DNA of 64,000 bases from Pseudoips prasinana (taxonomy: Eukaryota > Arthropoda > Insecta > Lepidoptera > Nolidae). The position numbers and the translations under genes were made by a program. The notes under the pieces were generated by a model. It had not been told where the DNA came from. It saw only the letters and a program-made list of their open reading frames with translations, and made no database searches. The stretch is from positions 33,112,549 through 33,176,548 of the forward strand of contig OX621234.1 in the NCBI GenBank assembly GCA_951640165.1. The letters run 5' to 3'. Of the stretch, positions 25,001 through 40,000 are shown piece by piece (within the stretch, counting starts at the first letter, position 1; each line of letters starts with the position of its first letter).

Positions 25001-28000
25001 AAATGGTCAATAAATCGATGGCATTGTATAATTCATGGTCTTAGAAAATAAATTAACCTAGTATTTAGTTCAAATCACACACATAACGCGTATTAACGTA
25101 GAGCGGCATTTGCAAATGTCCCGTAATAAACCGAGTCTCCCATGCATTTTTATGTCAGTAACGGCCCAAAGCCAAGGTATGAAGCCCAAAGGTGGTTTCC
25201 ACTTGCGCAGGTTACTAAGTGGTTAAAAAGTGTAAAAGAAATCTTGTTAACTGTTCGAAAATGTCCCATAACATTCAGATTTACCATTATAACATTAATA
25301 TAATTTATATTCGAATAAAATGAAGTACTTATGAATTATTACTATAGTATAAAAATGATTTAAATTTGAAGCGAAAGAAAGTTCGCTTTTGTCACGTGTC
25401 CCTCCCCGCCTATGGTTGTCGTCACTAATTTGAAACACAAAGAGTTCAGAAACAAATCTTTCCATTATATAAGTTTATAAAGAAGCTGGCAAGTTTAGTT
25501 GGAATGTTGAAATATAATGTCGTTTAGTACCTAATTTTTCATATCACGCATTTTATTCTCGATGTCTAACAGACCCATGAGCTTTATTTCTGAATACAAG
25601 TATATGACTAAATAGGTATGTATAGTTATTTAAAATTTTGTCTGGTGGAGAAGAATACATTCTAATATAATATATATTCAGGATTTAAACTTAGATACGT
25701 CTGTTTTAGATGATATACGCTTCGAGTGCCATCTTAAGAGAGGACCGTTGGAATCAACAGAGGAAGCGACTTATGAGCTTATACAGTTCAATGGACACTT
25801 CAGTAAGTTACAATTATAACTAAACGTTGTCAGGCTTACATACCAAATAGGACATTGTAATATGAACACCGTAAACAATAGCATTAGCATCTCCCAGTTT
25901 AAGTTTTATGTCAGTAAAGTGCATTTACTAATTGTTATCGACTTCAAAAAAGGAGTAGGTTTGCAATATTTTTTTTTGCTATATTGAACACAGTTTGTAA
26001 TATTGGTAAACTAATTTAGTCTGTAAAGAATGGGTTCCAACATGGTTCTCTGAGTACTATGACCATTATAGTTATTTATAGCGCCAATCCGTCTGCCAAG
26101 GGTGGCGATTATGGCATGATCCCCTAAAATTATGTTCACACTACATGTGTGTCCATCATTTTAGGGGGGTTATGAATACGGCATAAGTAAATAAGTATTA
26201 AAGGCTTATTATACCAAGTTTTGTAATTTTTTATACGAACTTAGGACATTGTGGGTTAGCGACCATTTTCCTTAGGCGAACCCAAGAGCTATACGAAGTG
26301 TGAATCGTTCTTCCTTTGTTCGTGCATTTTTTTTGCTCTCACCGGCACGCAAGTCCTCACGGCAGTATGGCCGAACACGTACGCACCCAATACAAAAAGT
26401 CACGTTGCGATTACATAAGTACTAACATAAGTACATAGGAAATTATTGAGAGCAGTAAAATGATTTGCGAAAGAGACATTTTGGAAGTGCAACCACTGAA
26501 AAAGTACATATAAAAGTTTCACCACTCATGAGCAAGAATTTTGCACATACGTTCTCGCATAGAATCTAGTATAAATCAAATTAAGGGTCTAAGTTCTTGT
26601 GGTATTAAAGCCCAAAAAACAGAAAAATAGTGGTTCAACTATACCTTTTGTTTACAGAGACAAATATGGAACAGATTGATACCGATGACATAGCTTACCA
26701 GACAGAACAGGATTCGAGGTGAGATACTAACAATTATTTTTTTCTTGCGACAATAGCTGTTGCTTCTGATTAGACCCCCTGCGTCAGTACCGTCGCACGT
26801 AAGTTCCAAATCTGAAAACGCGCCAGGATTTTGTATTTTTTTCTTCATAGTTTGAATTCTTCTTCTCATGAGATCAAATAATCGTTGAATGAGAGGAGAG
26901 GACAGATTTAATCTTGTCACTAAATACACACACATATTAATAAGATGTGTTTTTAGTAACGTTAAAAGGCTTTACGCTGGGAGATTTCAGAATTTATCTG
27001 AGAAATGATTTTCCTCAGTTCTTTGTACCGCCCTCATGAAATAGACAGGTCCGCCGATAGGTATAGATAGTCCCTAACGACAGTGACAACCATAAAGTGC
27101 GGGCTTTATTTAAACATAATATAATTTAACGAGGTACAGACGCTCGATAATCGTTTGCCATACTTGCTTTTTGTCGATTAAGTATTATTTATTGTTCCCA
27201 GGATACTGTTCGTTTGCACGGGCAGATTGAATACCCCGCAACTTATTCGGGACGTTTCTCTGGTTGACTCGAGTCGCAACGAGTTCACTTCTCGATACAG
27301 CCTCGAGTGGAAGTTCCTTTTCCTCGATCATCGCGCTTCACCTATCATTGGGTATTTACCCTTCGAAGTGCTTGGTACTTCGGGATATGACTACTACCAT
27401 TTCGATGACCTGGAAAAGGTGGCGTCATGCCATGAAGAATGTGAGTATAATCCCGTTTAATATTCCCACTTTTTAGGGCCCCGTAGTCAAATGGCAAGAA
27501 ACGGAACCCTTCGAAACGGATTCGTCATGTCTGTCTGTCCGTCCGTATGTCACAGCCACTTTTTTCCAAAACCATTAGAGCTGTACTGTTGAAACTTGGT
27601 AAGTAGATGTATTCTGTGAACCTCATTTAGATTTTCACACAAAAATAGAAAAATACCAATAAATTTTAGGTTTCCCCATACATAGAACTGAGGCTCTAAA
27701 TTGTTTTTTATTTTGTTTTTTTTGGGGGAGAGACACTTCCAAAGTGGTAAAACGTGTCCCCCCCTGTAACTTCTAAAATAAGACAATGATAAAATATATA
27801 TGACGTAAATTACCATGCAAACTTCTTCCGAAAATTGGTTTAAACGAGATCTAGTTAGTAGTTTTTTAATACGTCATAAATCGCAATTTACCTTTCATTC
27901 AATCAAATAAAATACTTGCTGCTACGGAACCCGTCATGGGCGAGTCCGACACGCACTTGACCGCTTTTTTTATTGGCTCTTTTCACACACAAGGTGTTAT

Positions 28001-31000
28001 ATGATATTCAAAGACAGGTAGACGTTCGGAAGGCGAATTTTTTGTTTTAACATATAACACTTTGTGTGAATTTTGATTTACAATGTAGAAAATTCTCAAT
28101 TTAACGTGATTTATCTATGTTTATTTTCTGACTTTCCTATCTACGGATTCGACGTGATATAGGGACGATGTAGATGTAGTAGTCACCCTATAACTGTGGT
28201 CGTAGGATGAGTGCTACATCAATCAATAATAATTGATAATAATAAAAGGTTAACACCCGATAAGAATTCACTCGATATTATTTGTTTGAACAGTGATGGA
28301 GAAGGGAGAGTTGACATCGTGCTACTATCGCTTCCTAACTAAAGGCCAGCAATGGATCTGGCTACAGACGCGGTTCTATATCACGTATCATCAGTGGAAT
28401 TCTAAACCAGAATTCGTTGTCTGCAACCATCAAGTTGTTAGGTGAGTAAGAAATATATATATATAATTTTCGTTATTAAAATATAGGATTTTTGTGTTAT
28501 ATGTTGTTCAGTTAAATCATTTCTGCCACGTCTGTCGGTAAATACTGCCTGGGTAAACAAATAGGAAAAGCATAAGAAGAAGGAGTTCAAATCGAGCTGG
28601 AGAAGTAATAAAAGCGTCTTAGGCTGTTAACTGTGAGCTTGATGTTAAAAAAGCACTTATACTGTCAAAAACCACTTCTAAAAGGATGTAACTTGTATGA
28701 ATCAAACTTTTATTGTGAACTAGCTGTGCCCCGCGGTTTACCCGCGTTAAACTTTATAAATTATAGCCTATGTGTTAATCCAGGGTGTCAGGTAACTTCA
28801 TACCAAATTTTATTAAAATCGCTCCAGCCGTTTCGACGTGACTAAGTAAAAAACATACACACTCACATACTCACAAACTTACGGCTTTATAATATTAGTG
28901 TGATTAGTATAATAAGGTTGGTTTAGCAATTTCGAGGCCTACAGGGAACCCTTAAAATTTCGTGGTATTTATTATCCAGAGATTATCCCTTACAACGTCA
29001 CAAACTACTCATAAACTCTTTATAATATTAGTAACTAGCTGTTACCCGCGACTTCGCCCGCGACTTCGCCCGCGACTTCGCCCGCGACATATTTGAATGA
29101 GGACCAATGAAACCTACAACAAACAGTCCTACCATACGTAAAAAAGTCACTTTTAGGAACAATAAAATAAATGTGAATAAATAAAGATAGGCCGTTCATT
29201 AAAATTCTGTATGCCGTATCTGTCAGAAACAGTTTAAGAAATGATCCAATTATAATGAACAGTGATACTATTGTCTACAGGCAATAGTGTCAAGTTATGT
29301 TTTAAGTTCATCGCTCAGAAAAAAAAGATTAACGCAACAGAAAAAACATGGCCCTTTTCCATAAGCCTACAATTTTGTGGCACCAAGAGATAAAGGAAAA
29401 AAAGAGAAAATGATCGATTTTACAAAATCATGCATGTTAACTTCAAAACTGACAGATTTTCATACAATACAAATACATGGAATATTTTACGCCCCTTAGG
29501 GGTGGAATTCCCAAAATCCTGAAATATATATTTTTTATATTTACTTTAAGGCCAAATATCTAATGTCATGCGTTTAACATTAAAAATGTCTCATTTTTCA
29601 TACAAACTTACATTCCCTATTTTATGACCTTAGGGGTGGAATTTCCTAAAATCCTGAAATACATATTTTTTATTTTTAACTGAAGGGCCAAATAGCAATT
29701 TTCATGCGTTTAACTTAAAAATGTCACATTTTCATACAAAATTACATCCCCTATTATCCGCCTTTAAGGGTGGACTTTTTCAAAAAATCCTGAAATATAT
29801 ATTTTAGATTTTTAACTGAAAGGTCAAATACCAATTTGCATGCGTTTAACTTAAAAAATGTCGCATTTTCATACAATCTTACATCCCCTATTTTACGCCC
29901 TTAGGGGTGGAATTCCTAAAAATCCTTAAATATATATTTTTAATTTTTAACTGAAAGGCCAAATACCAATTTTCATGCGTTTAACTTCAAAAATGTCGCA
30001 TTTTTCATACAAACTTACATTCCCTATTTTATGCACTTGGGGGTGGAATTCCCAAAAATGCTGAAATACATGTTTTTAATTTTTAACTGAATGGCCAAAT
30101 ACCAATTTTCATGCATTTAACGTCAAAAATGTCACATTTTTCATACAAACTTATATTCCCTATTTTACGCCCTTAGGGGTGGAGTTTCCAAAAATCCCAA
30201 TATACATATATTTTATTTTTAACTAAAAGGCCAAATACCCATTTCCATGCCTTTAACTTCAAAAATGACGGATTTTTATAAAAAACAAACTTTTATCCCC
30301 CAATTTACCCCCGTTTAGGGGTTGAATTTACAAAAATCCTTTCTTAGTGCTCCCCTATGTTATTAAAGGAACCTCTGTGCAAAATTTCAAGGTTCTAACC
30401 CTTATAGTTTCGGCTGTGCGTTGATATACATGTCAGTGAGTTAGGTTTGCCTTTTATTTATATAGATATCATATCTCACCCCATACTTCTTGGTTTCCAA
30501 TATTAGGCATCCTAAAACTAAATTTTGTTACAATTTGGACAAAGGGACACAAAACAGAAGTCTTCATATACCATTTCTTACGCCTCAGTATCTGATTGGA
30601 CCGATTTCCGAGAAACACACTGACAAATATAGTAGGACTACCTACACAATAAGTTTTTTTTAAGAAAAGGAGTTTAAATGTGCATATGAAAATACTTTTT
30701 GTGGAGTGTTCTATAAATTATGCAACGGGACAACTACGTCGCGACATAACGTTTAAGAATATTTTAGATCGTATCGTACCATCTTTTGGTTCGAGTCTAG
30801 ATTCCTGTAAATAAAATACCAAATGTGCCATCGAATCAATTACCTTTGTTATCTTGTTATTACTGTTCTAAAAATACATAAAAGATGAAATCGTACCCAT
30901 ATATCTTTAATTTAAATTCAATGACTAATGCAGAAATACTACAACAATGTTCATGTAACCAATGTTCTCGAAGAAATCGTTTTCCAAAGGATCATATTTA

Positions 31001-34000
31001 AATTTCGTAATTTGCAAGTAAGAAGATAACAATAATTAAAACTGAATAATATTAAACACATACGAGTATGTCAATTTTTTTGTATTTCTCGACGCCCGTC
31101 CTATTGGCGTCTGTTTACCCCTTCCCCTAATTAATAAAGTTGGCCGCTCCCTGCATAAATTATTTTATGGCGGAGTAAAAACGCGCCCTGATTTAGTCCG
31201 GTGTCGGCACCCGTGGAGTTAACACATCGCTAGATTTATTCTATTGCCGTGTCCTTTGTGCTTTACTACGATGGCAACCAAGTAAGTATTTCTTTAAATG
31301 TTGTTTTGTTTTATTTATATTTGAAACTTATGTTTTAATCGTTGAACTTTTATTAGAATCAGTTTAACACAATGGTTTTAGAATACGAAAGGAATAGTTT
31401 TATTGTTTTATCTCATTACCTACATCATTACAAATCTGCAATCAGCATTGACCAGAATTGCAATAAAATAAAATAAAATAAAATAAAATAAATCAATTTT
31501 AGGCTTATTATATTCGCCATAACGTGTTATTTTAAAAACTGTTGCTACGTCTTTTTTCTTAAAGATAAAGCGTATCCTATAATCCCTAATACAGTTACTG
31601 CCTCGTTGGTCTAGCGGTAGCGTGTTCACCCGCAGAGGACGAGGTCCTGGGTTCAAATCCCGGGTCGGGATTAAAAGTGATTTTGGGACTTTTCTGTAAA
31701 CATTTCTCAGCATCAGCCCGAAGTCTGGGAGTTGGCGGTATTATACCCCCGTGCCTCGGAGAGCACGTAAAGCTGTCGGTCCTGTGCCTGACCTCTTTCC
31801 GGTCGTGTCGCCTAGGCGTCCATCGGATCATAAGAGTGATGGAATAGAAAGTGCTCCTGTGTTTGCGCACACACGTATTTCCCGCGCAGATTGGCTAATC
31901 TCTATTGAGACCGGCCGGCGTGGCCGAAATTCGGCTAGGACGACATTATTATTATTCATTATTAATACAGTTATGTAGTACCGGGTTATGATTAGAGCAT
32001 ATTTTTCGGTTTTTATTTTTATGATGGTTCAGTGATCGATCGTATTAGATCAGCGGTATACAGGTTGATTTTTTGCCACCTCGCAACAACTTTGAATATT
32101 ATATTTTCAGAAGAAAGTAATAAAATACGTGATTTTTTTTAGTATTGTGGGTACTAAAATATTTATATATTACACGACAAAGTTGCTAAGTTCGAGAAAT
32201 GATGATTATTTCGTAATGTAGGTATTAATAAAACAACGTGTTAGCTTTAGAGACTGCTGAAGTAAAACTTCTCTAGCCCCATGCAACGGTGACTGCTTAA
32301 CATCAGGTGGTCCGTATACTTGTTCGGTTCCGGAGCGTTCATAGGCTACAGTTACTGCTTAATATCAGGTGGCCCGTATACTTGTTTGGTTCGGGAGCTT
32401 TCATAGGCTACAGTGACTGCTTAACATCAGGTGGCCCGTATACTTGTTTAGTTCGGGAGCGTTCATAGGCTACAGGGACTGCTTAACATCAGGTGGCCCG
32501 TATACTTGTTTGATTCGGGAGCGTTCATAGGCTACAGTGACTGCTTAATATCAGGTGGCCCGTATATTTGTTTGGTTCGGGAGCGTTCATAGGCTACAGT
32601 GACTGCTTAACATCAGGTGGCCCGTATACTTGTTTAGTTCGGGAGCGTACATAGGCTACAGTGACTGTTTTATATCAGGTGACCCGTATACTTGTTTGGT
32701 TCGGGAGCTTTCATAGGCTACGGTGACTGCTTAACATCAGGTGGTCCGTATACTTGTTTGGCGTCGAGAGCGTCTAAATCTTTACAATTTTCACATACAA
32801 ATTTCACTAACTTATATCTCCCCTTCAACTTGCGTTCGAACTACACTTTTCGTAACGCATTCGCCACCTTACCCCCTAAGTCAAGCGTGCGTAAAGAAGT
32901 TGTACTTCAACAATATATATTCATTAGCATTATTTGCCAGCGACTTTGTTGGCGTGAAATAGTTACTTTGGTTAACGCTAACTTTAACCCGCGACTTTGT
33001 TTACGCAGAAGGTGAGGTTTTTGAATAAACGTAATAATAAGTACGCTAAGGAGGTTTTTAGGTAACTACACCACGCTTTTATCGGTAAGAGTGGAACTTT
33101 AAAACGTAACGTAAAAGTACTGGGTCTTATAATCTTACTAGCTACTGCCCGCGACTTCTCCTGGAATATATACTTTGAGCTTAGGCTAACGCTAACTTTA
33201 ACCCGCGACTTTGTTTACTTGGGAGATTAAGATATTTTTAAATAACTGTGCCGACCTTGCAAATCATAAATGCGCTTGTAGTAGTTGATATTCTGCTGCG
33301 ATGGTATTTAAAACTGCGATATCTCTTAAGATATTCGTTGAAATCGAATGATGTAAAAGATTTTTTTATTAAGTACTGACGCCAGCACATCAAGCTACCC
33401 CAATCGGTCAAATTTCTCCAATTGAAAGTGAACCTTATGCTAATGTGATAAAGTTGATAATCTATAAAAGAAATTTGACAGATTGGCGTAGCTGGATGTG
33501 CTGGCGTCTGTACATGATGAATAACGTATTTATTTGGATGGAGGATTAAAATCATGTTTATAAAAACACCTACGCGAAGAATGCATTATTTTAAATCGAA
33601 TTTATTATTTATCCTTTCTGTTACTAAACTAGACTCCACCTGTGGCGCAGCGGTAAGACAGCCGCCTTGCCACTACGTGTCTCGGGTCCGATTCCCGTGC
33701 AGTACAACTATTTATCTGACCCATAAATAGTGGCACTGAGTCTGGATGTACTTTGTGTCTGTCAGTTACGTCACCGTAGCCTAGTTGGTAGTGCTCCTGC
33801 CTACGAAGCTGGTGGTCCTGGGTTCGAATCCCGCTAAGTGCAACTATTTGTGTGATGAGCACGGATATTTGTTTCTGAGTCATGGATGTTTTCTATGTAT
33901 ATAAGTATTTATCTATCTATATAAGTATGTACATCGTCGCCTAGTACCCATAGTACAAGATTTGCTTAGTTTGGGGCTAAGATGATCTGTGTGAAATTGT

Positions 34001-37000
34001 CCCTAGATATTATTATTATTATATGTTTCTAAAGTACCTCGCGACAAAGGGTTTCTTTGCCTTTTTTTTTAGATAAGTATTTTATAAGAGACGTCGAAGT
34101 AGAGTTCATACTTACCGTATTATCAGGTTATACAGCAATGAGTGAGTTAAAATGAGAATAGGATGTCGTTGACAACAGCCTCGTAAGGTTAAGCTTGTCG
34201 GACAATGGAGATGGGCCCGGTTGAGTGGTTGGTAGATACTTGCCTTCCAGGCCGCAGCTCGTGGGTTCGATTCCCACCCAGGACAGATATTTATGTTCAT
34301 AAACATGTCTGTTTGTCTTGAGTCTGGGTGTAATCTATACATACATATAATAAAATCTTAGGAAAGTCAAAACTGTACATTGAATATTTTTTTTAAAAGA
34401 TACCTACTTGGGTAGATACTCGAAGCCAAAAATGTAGTTTTTAGAATTTTTGTCTGTGTGTCTGTTTGTCTGTATGTATGTCCGGGCAAAACTCAAAAAG
34501 TACTGCATGGATTTACTTCAAATATTGCATGAAAATTACTAAGAGGTCGGGTCAACATTTAGGCTACATAATATCACGTTATCACCTACGGGTGAGAAGC
34601 TGTGATAATTTATAAAGTTTAACGCGGGTAAAACCGCGGGGCACAGCTAGTTATCTTTATAAGTACTTATTTACAAAAGAAAAGTAGTATATGCAGTATA
34701 TCAGTAATACAAGGTCTGCTTAGTTTGGGATCAGATTGTGTGATAATGTCCCAGTATATTATTATTATGGTAAAATAGTTAACACCTCCTTATGGCCGAT
34801 TAAGGGATAACCCGCTTATTATTAATGTTATTTTAACCGACAGCATGTAGTTAAAGAATCATGCTATCCGTAATATTTGAGTTTAAAAAACTTTCCATCG
34901 ACACATCATGTTTGCGTATCTGCTACCTTCATAAGTTTATTTGTGACCTCTTACACAAGCAATTAGGGCCTCATTACAAAAGCTATCTCGACGCCTTCGC
35001 GTCTAGAATGGGTGTGCTTTGTATTTGTGAATTCTTTGGGTATTAAGTCCCACGTGATATACGAATGTAACGAAGGGTGCGGGCTTGTTGTCTTCATAAC
35101 ATTTCCATTTAGTCACGTAAGCATAATAAATATTCAATATCTTGGGACAACTGCAACAACACACTGCTGTTTGATCTTAAAATAGGGAGTGGCTGTACTA
35201 TCGTAACCGTTCTAAATATAAACATATTACAGATAAAATCACTCTTAAGATTTGTTCTGTATGAGGATCGAACCCACGACCTGTGACTTAGTAGTAAGGG
35301 TCACTAACCCCACTAGACCAAGCCACTTAATGTTGGTCTGATGGTATAAATTATCTACAAAATTACATTCTGAATATGTACAAAACCTGTTCCGATTTGG
35401 AATGTCCAAATTCATAATATATCTATCTAATATATCTATAGATAGTCACCGTAGCCTAGTTGGTAGTGCTCCTGCCAACGAAGCTGGTGGTCCTGGGTTC
35501 GAATCCCGGTAAGTGCAAATATTTGTGTGATGATCACGAATATTTGTTTCTGAGTAATGGATGTTTTCTATGTATTTAAGTATTTATCTATCTATATAAG
35601 TATGTATATCGTCGCCTGGTACCCATAGTACAAGCTTTGCTTAGTTTGGGGCTAGGATGATCTGGGGACATTGTCCCTAGATATTATTATTATTATTATA
35701 ATCCCAAATGAGTACATATTTGTGTACTTATGACAAATAATTTGTGTTCTAAAGTTCGAGTTTACTTTATAAATCATATACATTTTGATTTGATTTTAAT
35801 AAAATATTTGAACGTCTTTGAAAGCAATCCCCATCGATCAAATTAAAATCAGTATCGGTTTCTCGAGTAATCCCGTAACAGGCATAAGGAAACAATCGTT
35901 AACTGTTAAACTTTCTCGTATTTAAAGTCGGTTTAAAAGTACTTAAATAGCTACCGATGTGACAAATACTTAAAGTCATTTTTAGTTAACGCATATTTGA
36001 CACATATCTTAAATCGACATGCATACGCAGACATGATTAACATTAGCATACAAGAAGAAACAACTGAACATGTTTATTTATTATAGCTACCATATGTGTA
36101 TTTGTTTAATAGATTTTGATATTTCCAAACAATATTCTGGTACTAAGATAGCTTATCATTTAATATTGCCAGTACAACTGTTCCTGGAATTAATTATATT
36201 TATAGCATCTTCTATATACCAGCTTCTCACATAATGTAAACTAAACATTTTTCCGGGGTAAAAAGTATCATATGTTTTAATCTGGATTATATTATATTAT
36301 CTGGATTTCTGGTGTACAATGTAGAAATAGTTGTCCTATGCGGGACTCGAACCCGAAATACGAAGGCGTCGAGACGCCGCCGTGAACACCTTGTCCACCG
36401 CAGTAGACTGCAGTCGAAACGAAATTTAAAAACACATAGGTTTATCTACAATGATTGTGTAGTTGTTATATTGACCGCGGTTATGTAACTGTTTATTTTT
36501 AGTTCAGTAGGTGATAGATAACAGTTAACATAAATTTATAAACCGCAGTTTGATCTATAACAATAATGGAATAAGTTAATTAGAATCATATCAGCCGAAA
36601 GACGTCCGAATAAATTATAATATCGTTTATTCAAATAGTGTGAGATCCAGGATATGCGCAATAATGCTTGAGAAGTATATAAGTTGGTCTGTACTATACT
36701 TTACTATACTTTAATTGTAATGACGTGATTAGTGAGGTTTTTTTTCAATGCTCGGTCCAATAGTGGAGTGGTCCGATGATAAAAATGATTATTGGAGGAT
36801 ATTCTTTACTTACATCTCGGTTTCCACGCGCACGATTATTAAATGTCTTTCGAGGTATTCATCGCCGCACGATTGCAATCATTCTGCGCACGATGTAGCT
36901 TGTGTCGAAGGATCTTTCGGGGCAAAACAGTTTTACCCTTATAAAATAACGACTTACAAAATTTTCAATACCCTACATTTTTAAGTATGCATTTAGAATT

Positions 37001-40000
37001 ATCTAATCTGATTATTTTTCATTTCTGTTTATATTATTTTCTTTGTTAGAATAGTGAACAATCATGTAAAGCTAAATCCTAAAATATTATAAAAATATAT
37101 ATTGATAAATAAGATACGAATATTATGAATGCTTTCTAATTATGGGGAAATATTGAGTTCTCTACCGCCAATATCTTCAGTGCGTCGCCTATGTACAGAA
37201 CGGTCATGGACATTGCCGAAATACTATTAAAATATATACATAATAAATGAATGTCTTGGGACACACTGCCATCTGATACCAAACTAGGCCATCAGATACC
37301 TTATGAACATACTTATATGTTTCTAAATACATACATATGATAGATAAAATACACCCAGACACAGAACGAATAATCTAGATCATCACACAATTATTTGTCC
37401 TGAGTGGGGATGCGTCCAAAACTTCTGGTTTAGCACCAGGGTCACTGACCACTAGACATCAGGTCAGTCATATAATCAGGACCAACCTAAAGGTTTGTGT
37501 ATGCACCTTTAAGTACTTAAGATCTAGCGGTAGCTTATTCAATTCCAGGTAATAACGTCCTGGGTTCATATCATGGACATTGGCTTTCTTATTTAAAATA
37601 ATACCGTGATGCGTCGCATAACCATGGCTAGCTAAACCCCGCTCAACCACTTGAACCCCGCTCAAATATTTCATCATCTTAAAACCCAATTAAATGTTTC
37701 TCAGATAAGTAACGTCATTTTATTTTACTCTGGCAATATTTCTGGGACTGGTATAGAGCTTGACCTAAATTACTCGACTAAATAGGATTATGTGTCAAAA
37801 CTTTTGATTTTTCTCTATGGTAGACATGGAATGATACATGTATAATCGTAACATTGCAATTTTCAAGGACTTTTCATTTTCTTCGGTGGATTCTTGAAGT
37901 TTATGATAATGAATCCGACTGGAATTCTTAAAACTTAAAACAGCGAAAAACTTCCATAAAACCTCAATTTACAAACAAACGTCAAACAAAACGTCAGCTG
38001 CTGCAAATACAATCCGCCATCTTCATTCATTTTAACTAAGTTTAATTAAGGGGTCGCCGCGGTTTAAATTTTCACATAACCTAACCTCGGGTCAAAGTTA
38101 AATCGGGGTTTTAAATGAAAATTTTGGTAACCCTTGACTAAGCGGCCGGCTTAAATTTAAGCAGCGTTTTTAATTTGGCAAGATACACACTGAATAACAA
38201 TATTGGAGTTGTAAAATTGGGAGTTTTACTCACTTAACTTTGACCTGTGACTTACTTAAGTTTGACCTGTGTATATCGGAAGTTTCCTTTACCATACCCA
38301 TATAAAATTTTTACAAATAGTTTATAAATCAACGCAGTATGTAATATGTATTCAAGTTAAAATGTATGAATCGAATACGAATATCTTCGATCAAATGATG
38401 CAAGTTGCACCACAATGCTTGAAGATAAATATTCCGTCTCACGTCTATTGTAACGAGAAACAGGTCAAATGTTCCGACGCTGGGCGGAAATATTCATTTA
38501 TCAACCGAAGGTTCGCAGAACTATGAATTCAAAAGTTTTAAAACTTACATACGTATCGAAACTCGGTCCACCCATTTATTTGGCCAATTGGGCAAACAAG
38601 CATATATTCCACGAAAAGGTATGAGGTTGCTGTAGCCTATTACGCTGGGAAACATTGGAATCACTCACGCGCTCACCCTTCCCACATTCCTGATGAGCTC
38701 TTGCTCACACCCACTATTTATCATCATCATATCAGCCGAAAGACACCCACTGCTGGACAAAGGCCTCCTCCAAAGATCCTCCCGCCGCCGCCTCCTTCTG
38801 GAACGTCATCCCATTTGGTGGAGTCACCCGCCAACATCGCTTCTGCGATTGCTGGTGGGAACAGATCTCGTCCGATCACTGCGACCAAGACTCGTCTCTC
38901 GACCGCCCAGGCCGGGCACTCAGCGAGCAAGAAAGCATTTGATTATGAGATTGCATAGGGTGGAACATAATTTATGGAAAATCATAGTTATACTAAAAAA
39001 AGCCGGCCAAGTGCAAGAAAAAACTCGCCCATGAAGGGTTCCGTAGCAGCAAGTATTTCAGTTGATTAAATGAAAGGTAAATTGCGGTTTACAATTTATG
39101 ACGCATTAAAAAAAACTACTTACTAGATATCGTTCAAACCAATTTTCGTTGTTAGTTTACATGGTAATGTACATCATATATTTTCTTTAGTTTTATCATC
39201 TTATTTTAGAAGTTACAAGGGGTGGGGGGGGGGGACACTCATTTTTCCACTTTTGCCTCTCGCGCAAACTATTCAGTTTAGAAAAAAAATATATTAGGAA
39301 CCTTAATATCATTTTTGAAGACATATCCAAAGATACCCCACATGTATGGGTACGATGAACGAAATTTTTTTGAGTTTCAGTTCTATGTATGGGGAACCCA
39401 CAAATAATTATAATTTTTCTATTTGTAAAAATCTTAATGCGGGTCACAGAATACATCTACTTACCAAGTTTCAACAGTACAGCTCTTATAGTTTCGGAAA
39501 AAAAATGGCTGTGACGTACGGACGGACAGACAGACATGACGTATCTAAAAGGGTTCCGTTTTTTGACATTTGGCTACGGAACCCTAAAAATTTGATTTGC
39601 CTCTTAAAAGTAGAGATAGAATCTCAGACGCGGGTTACTCATTGGACTAGACGGCTTTAGTTCTTGCTCGTCGGTGATTTTCGGTGAAGCGGTGAAAGCC
39701 TACTTAAGTGACAGTTAACGTAATGTTAGAAAAAAAGTCTCTGTTGTAAGTCTCTTAAGAATATTCTTACCATAACGTGCTACCCTAATTTAGGTAAACA
39801 GTCAACTACATTGTTGTCAAGTCCATTTTCAATCGCGGTTATCACTTCTGCAGTTATTTCTCACATCGTGCCAATGATAGCCTTTGACATAGAGCTTACA
39901 CGAATATTTTCGAGTGTCTCAAGTCACGTCATTAAAATGTGGCTACTTATATATATATGACACATATCGTGGAATTTTTGTCATAAGATACGTGCAGTTA

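Noticed and set aside
25682..25694. Extended exon 5 start at 25682
   Set aside because: The reading D-L-N-L-D looks protein-like but does not match the phase left by exon 4; in the right phase it stops quickly.
31598..31680. Possible tRNA gene
   Set aside because: A and B boxes are present but the copy continues into a long SINE body with a simple-repeat tail, so it is a tRNA-derived SINE.
31751..31978. 75-codon frame
   Set aside because: Lies within SINE-D.
32692..33015. 107-codon open frame
   Set aside because: Starts inside the 62-bp tandem array and runs into intronic DNA; no domain.
38693..39034. 113-codon and 85-codon open frames, Pro- and Arg-rich
   Set aside because: They begin in an RTE tail and are in GC-rich repeat-like DNA; no domain and overlapping frames are equally open.
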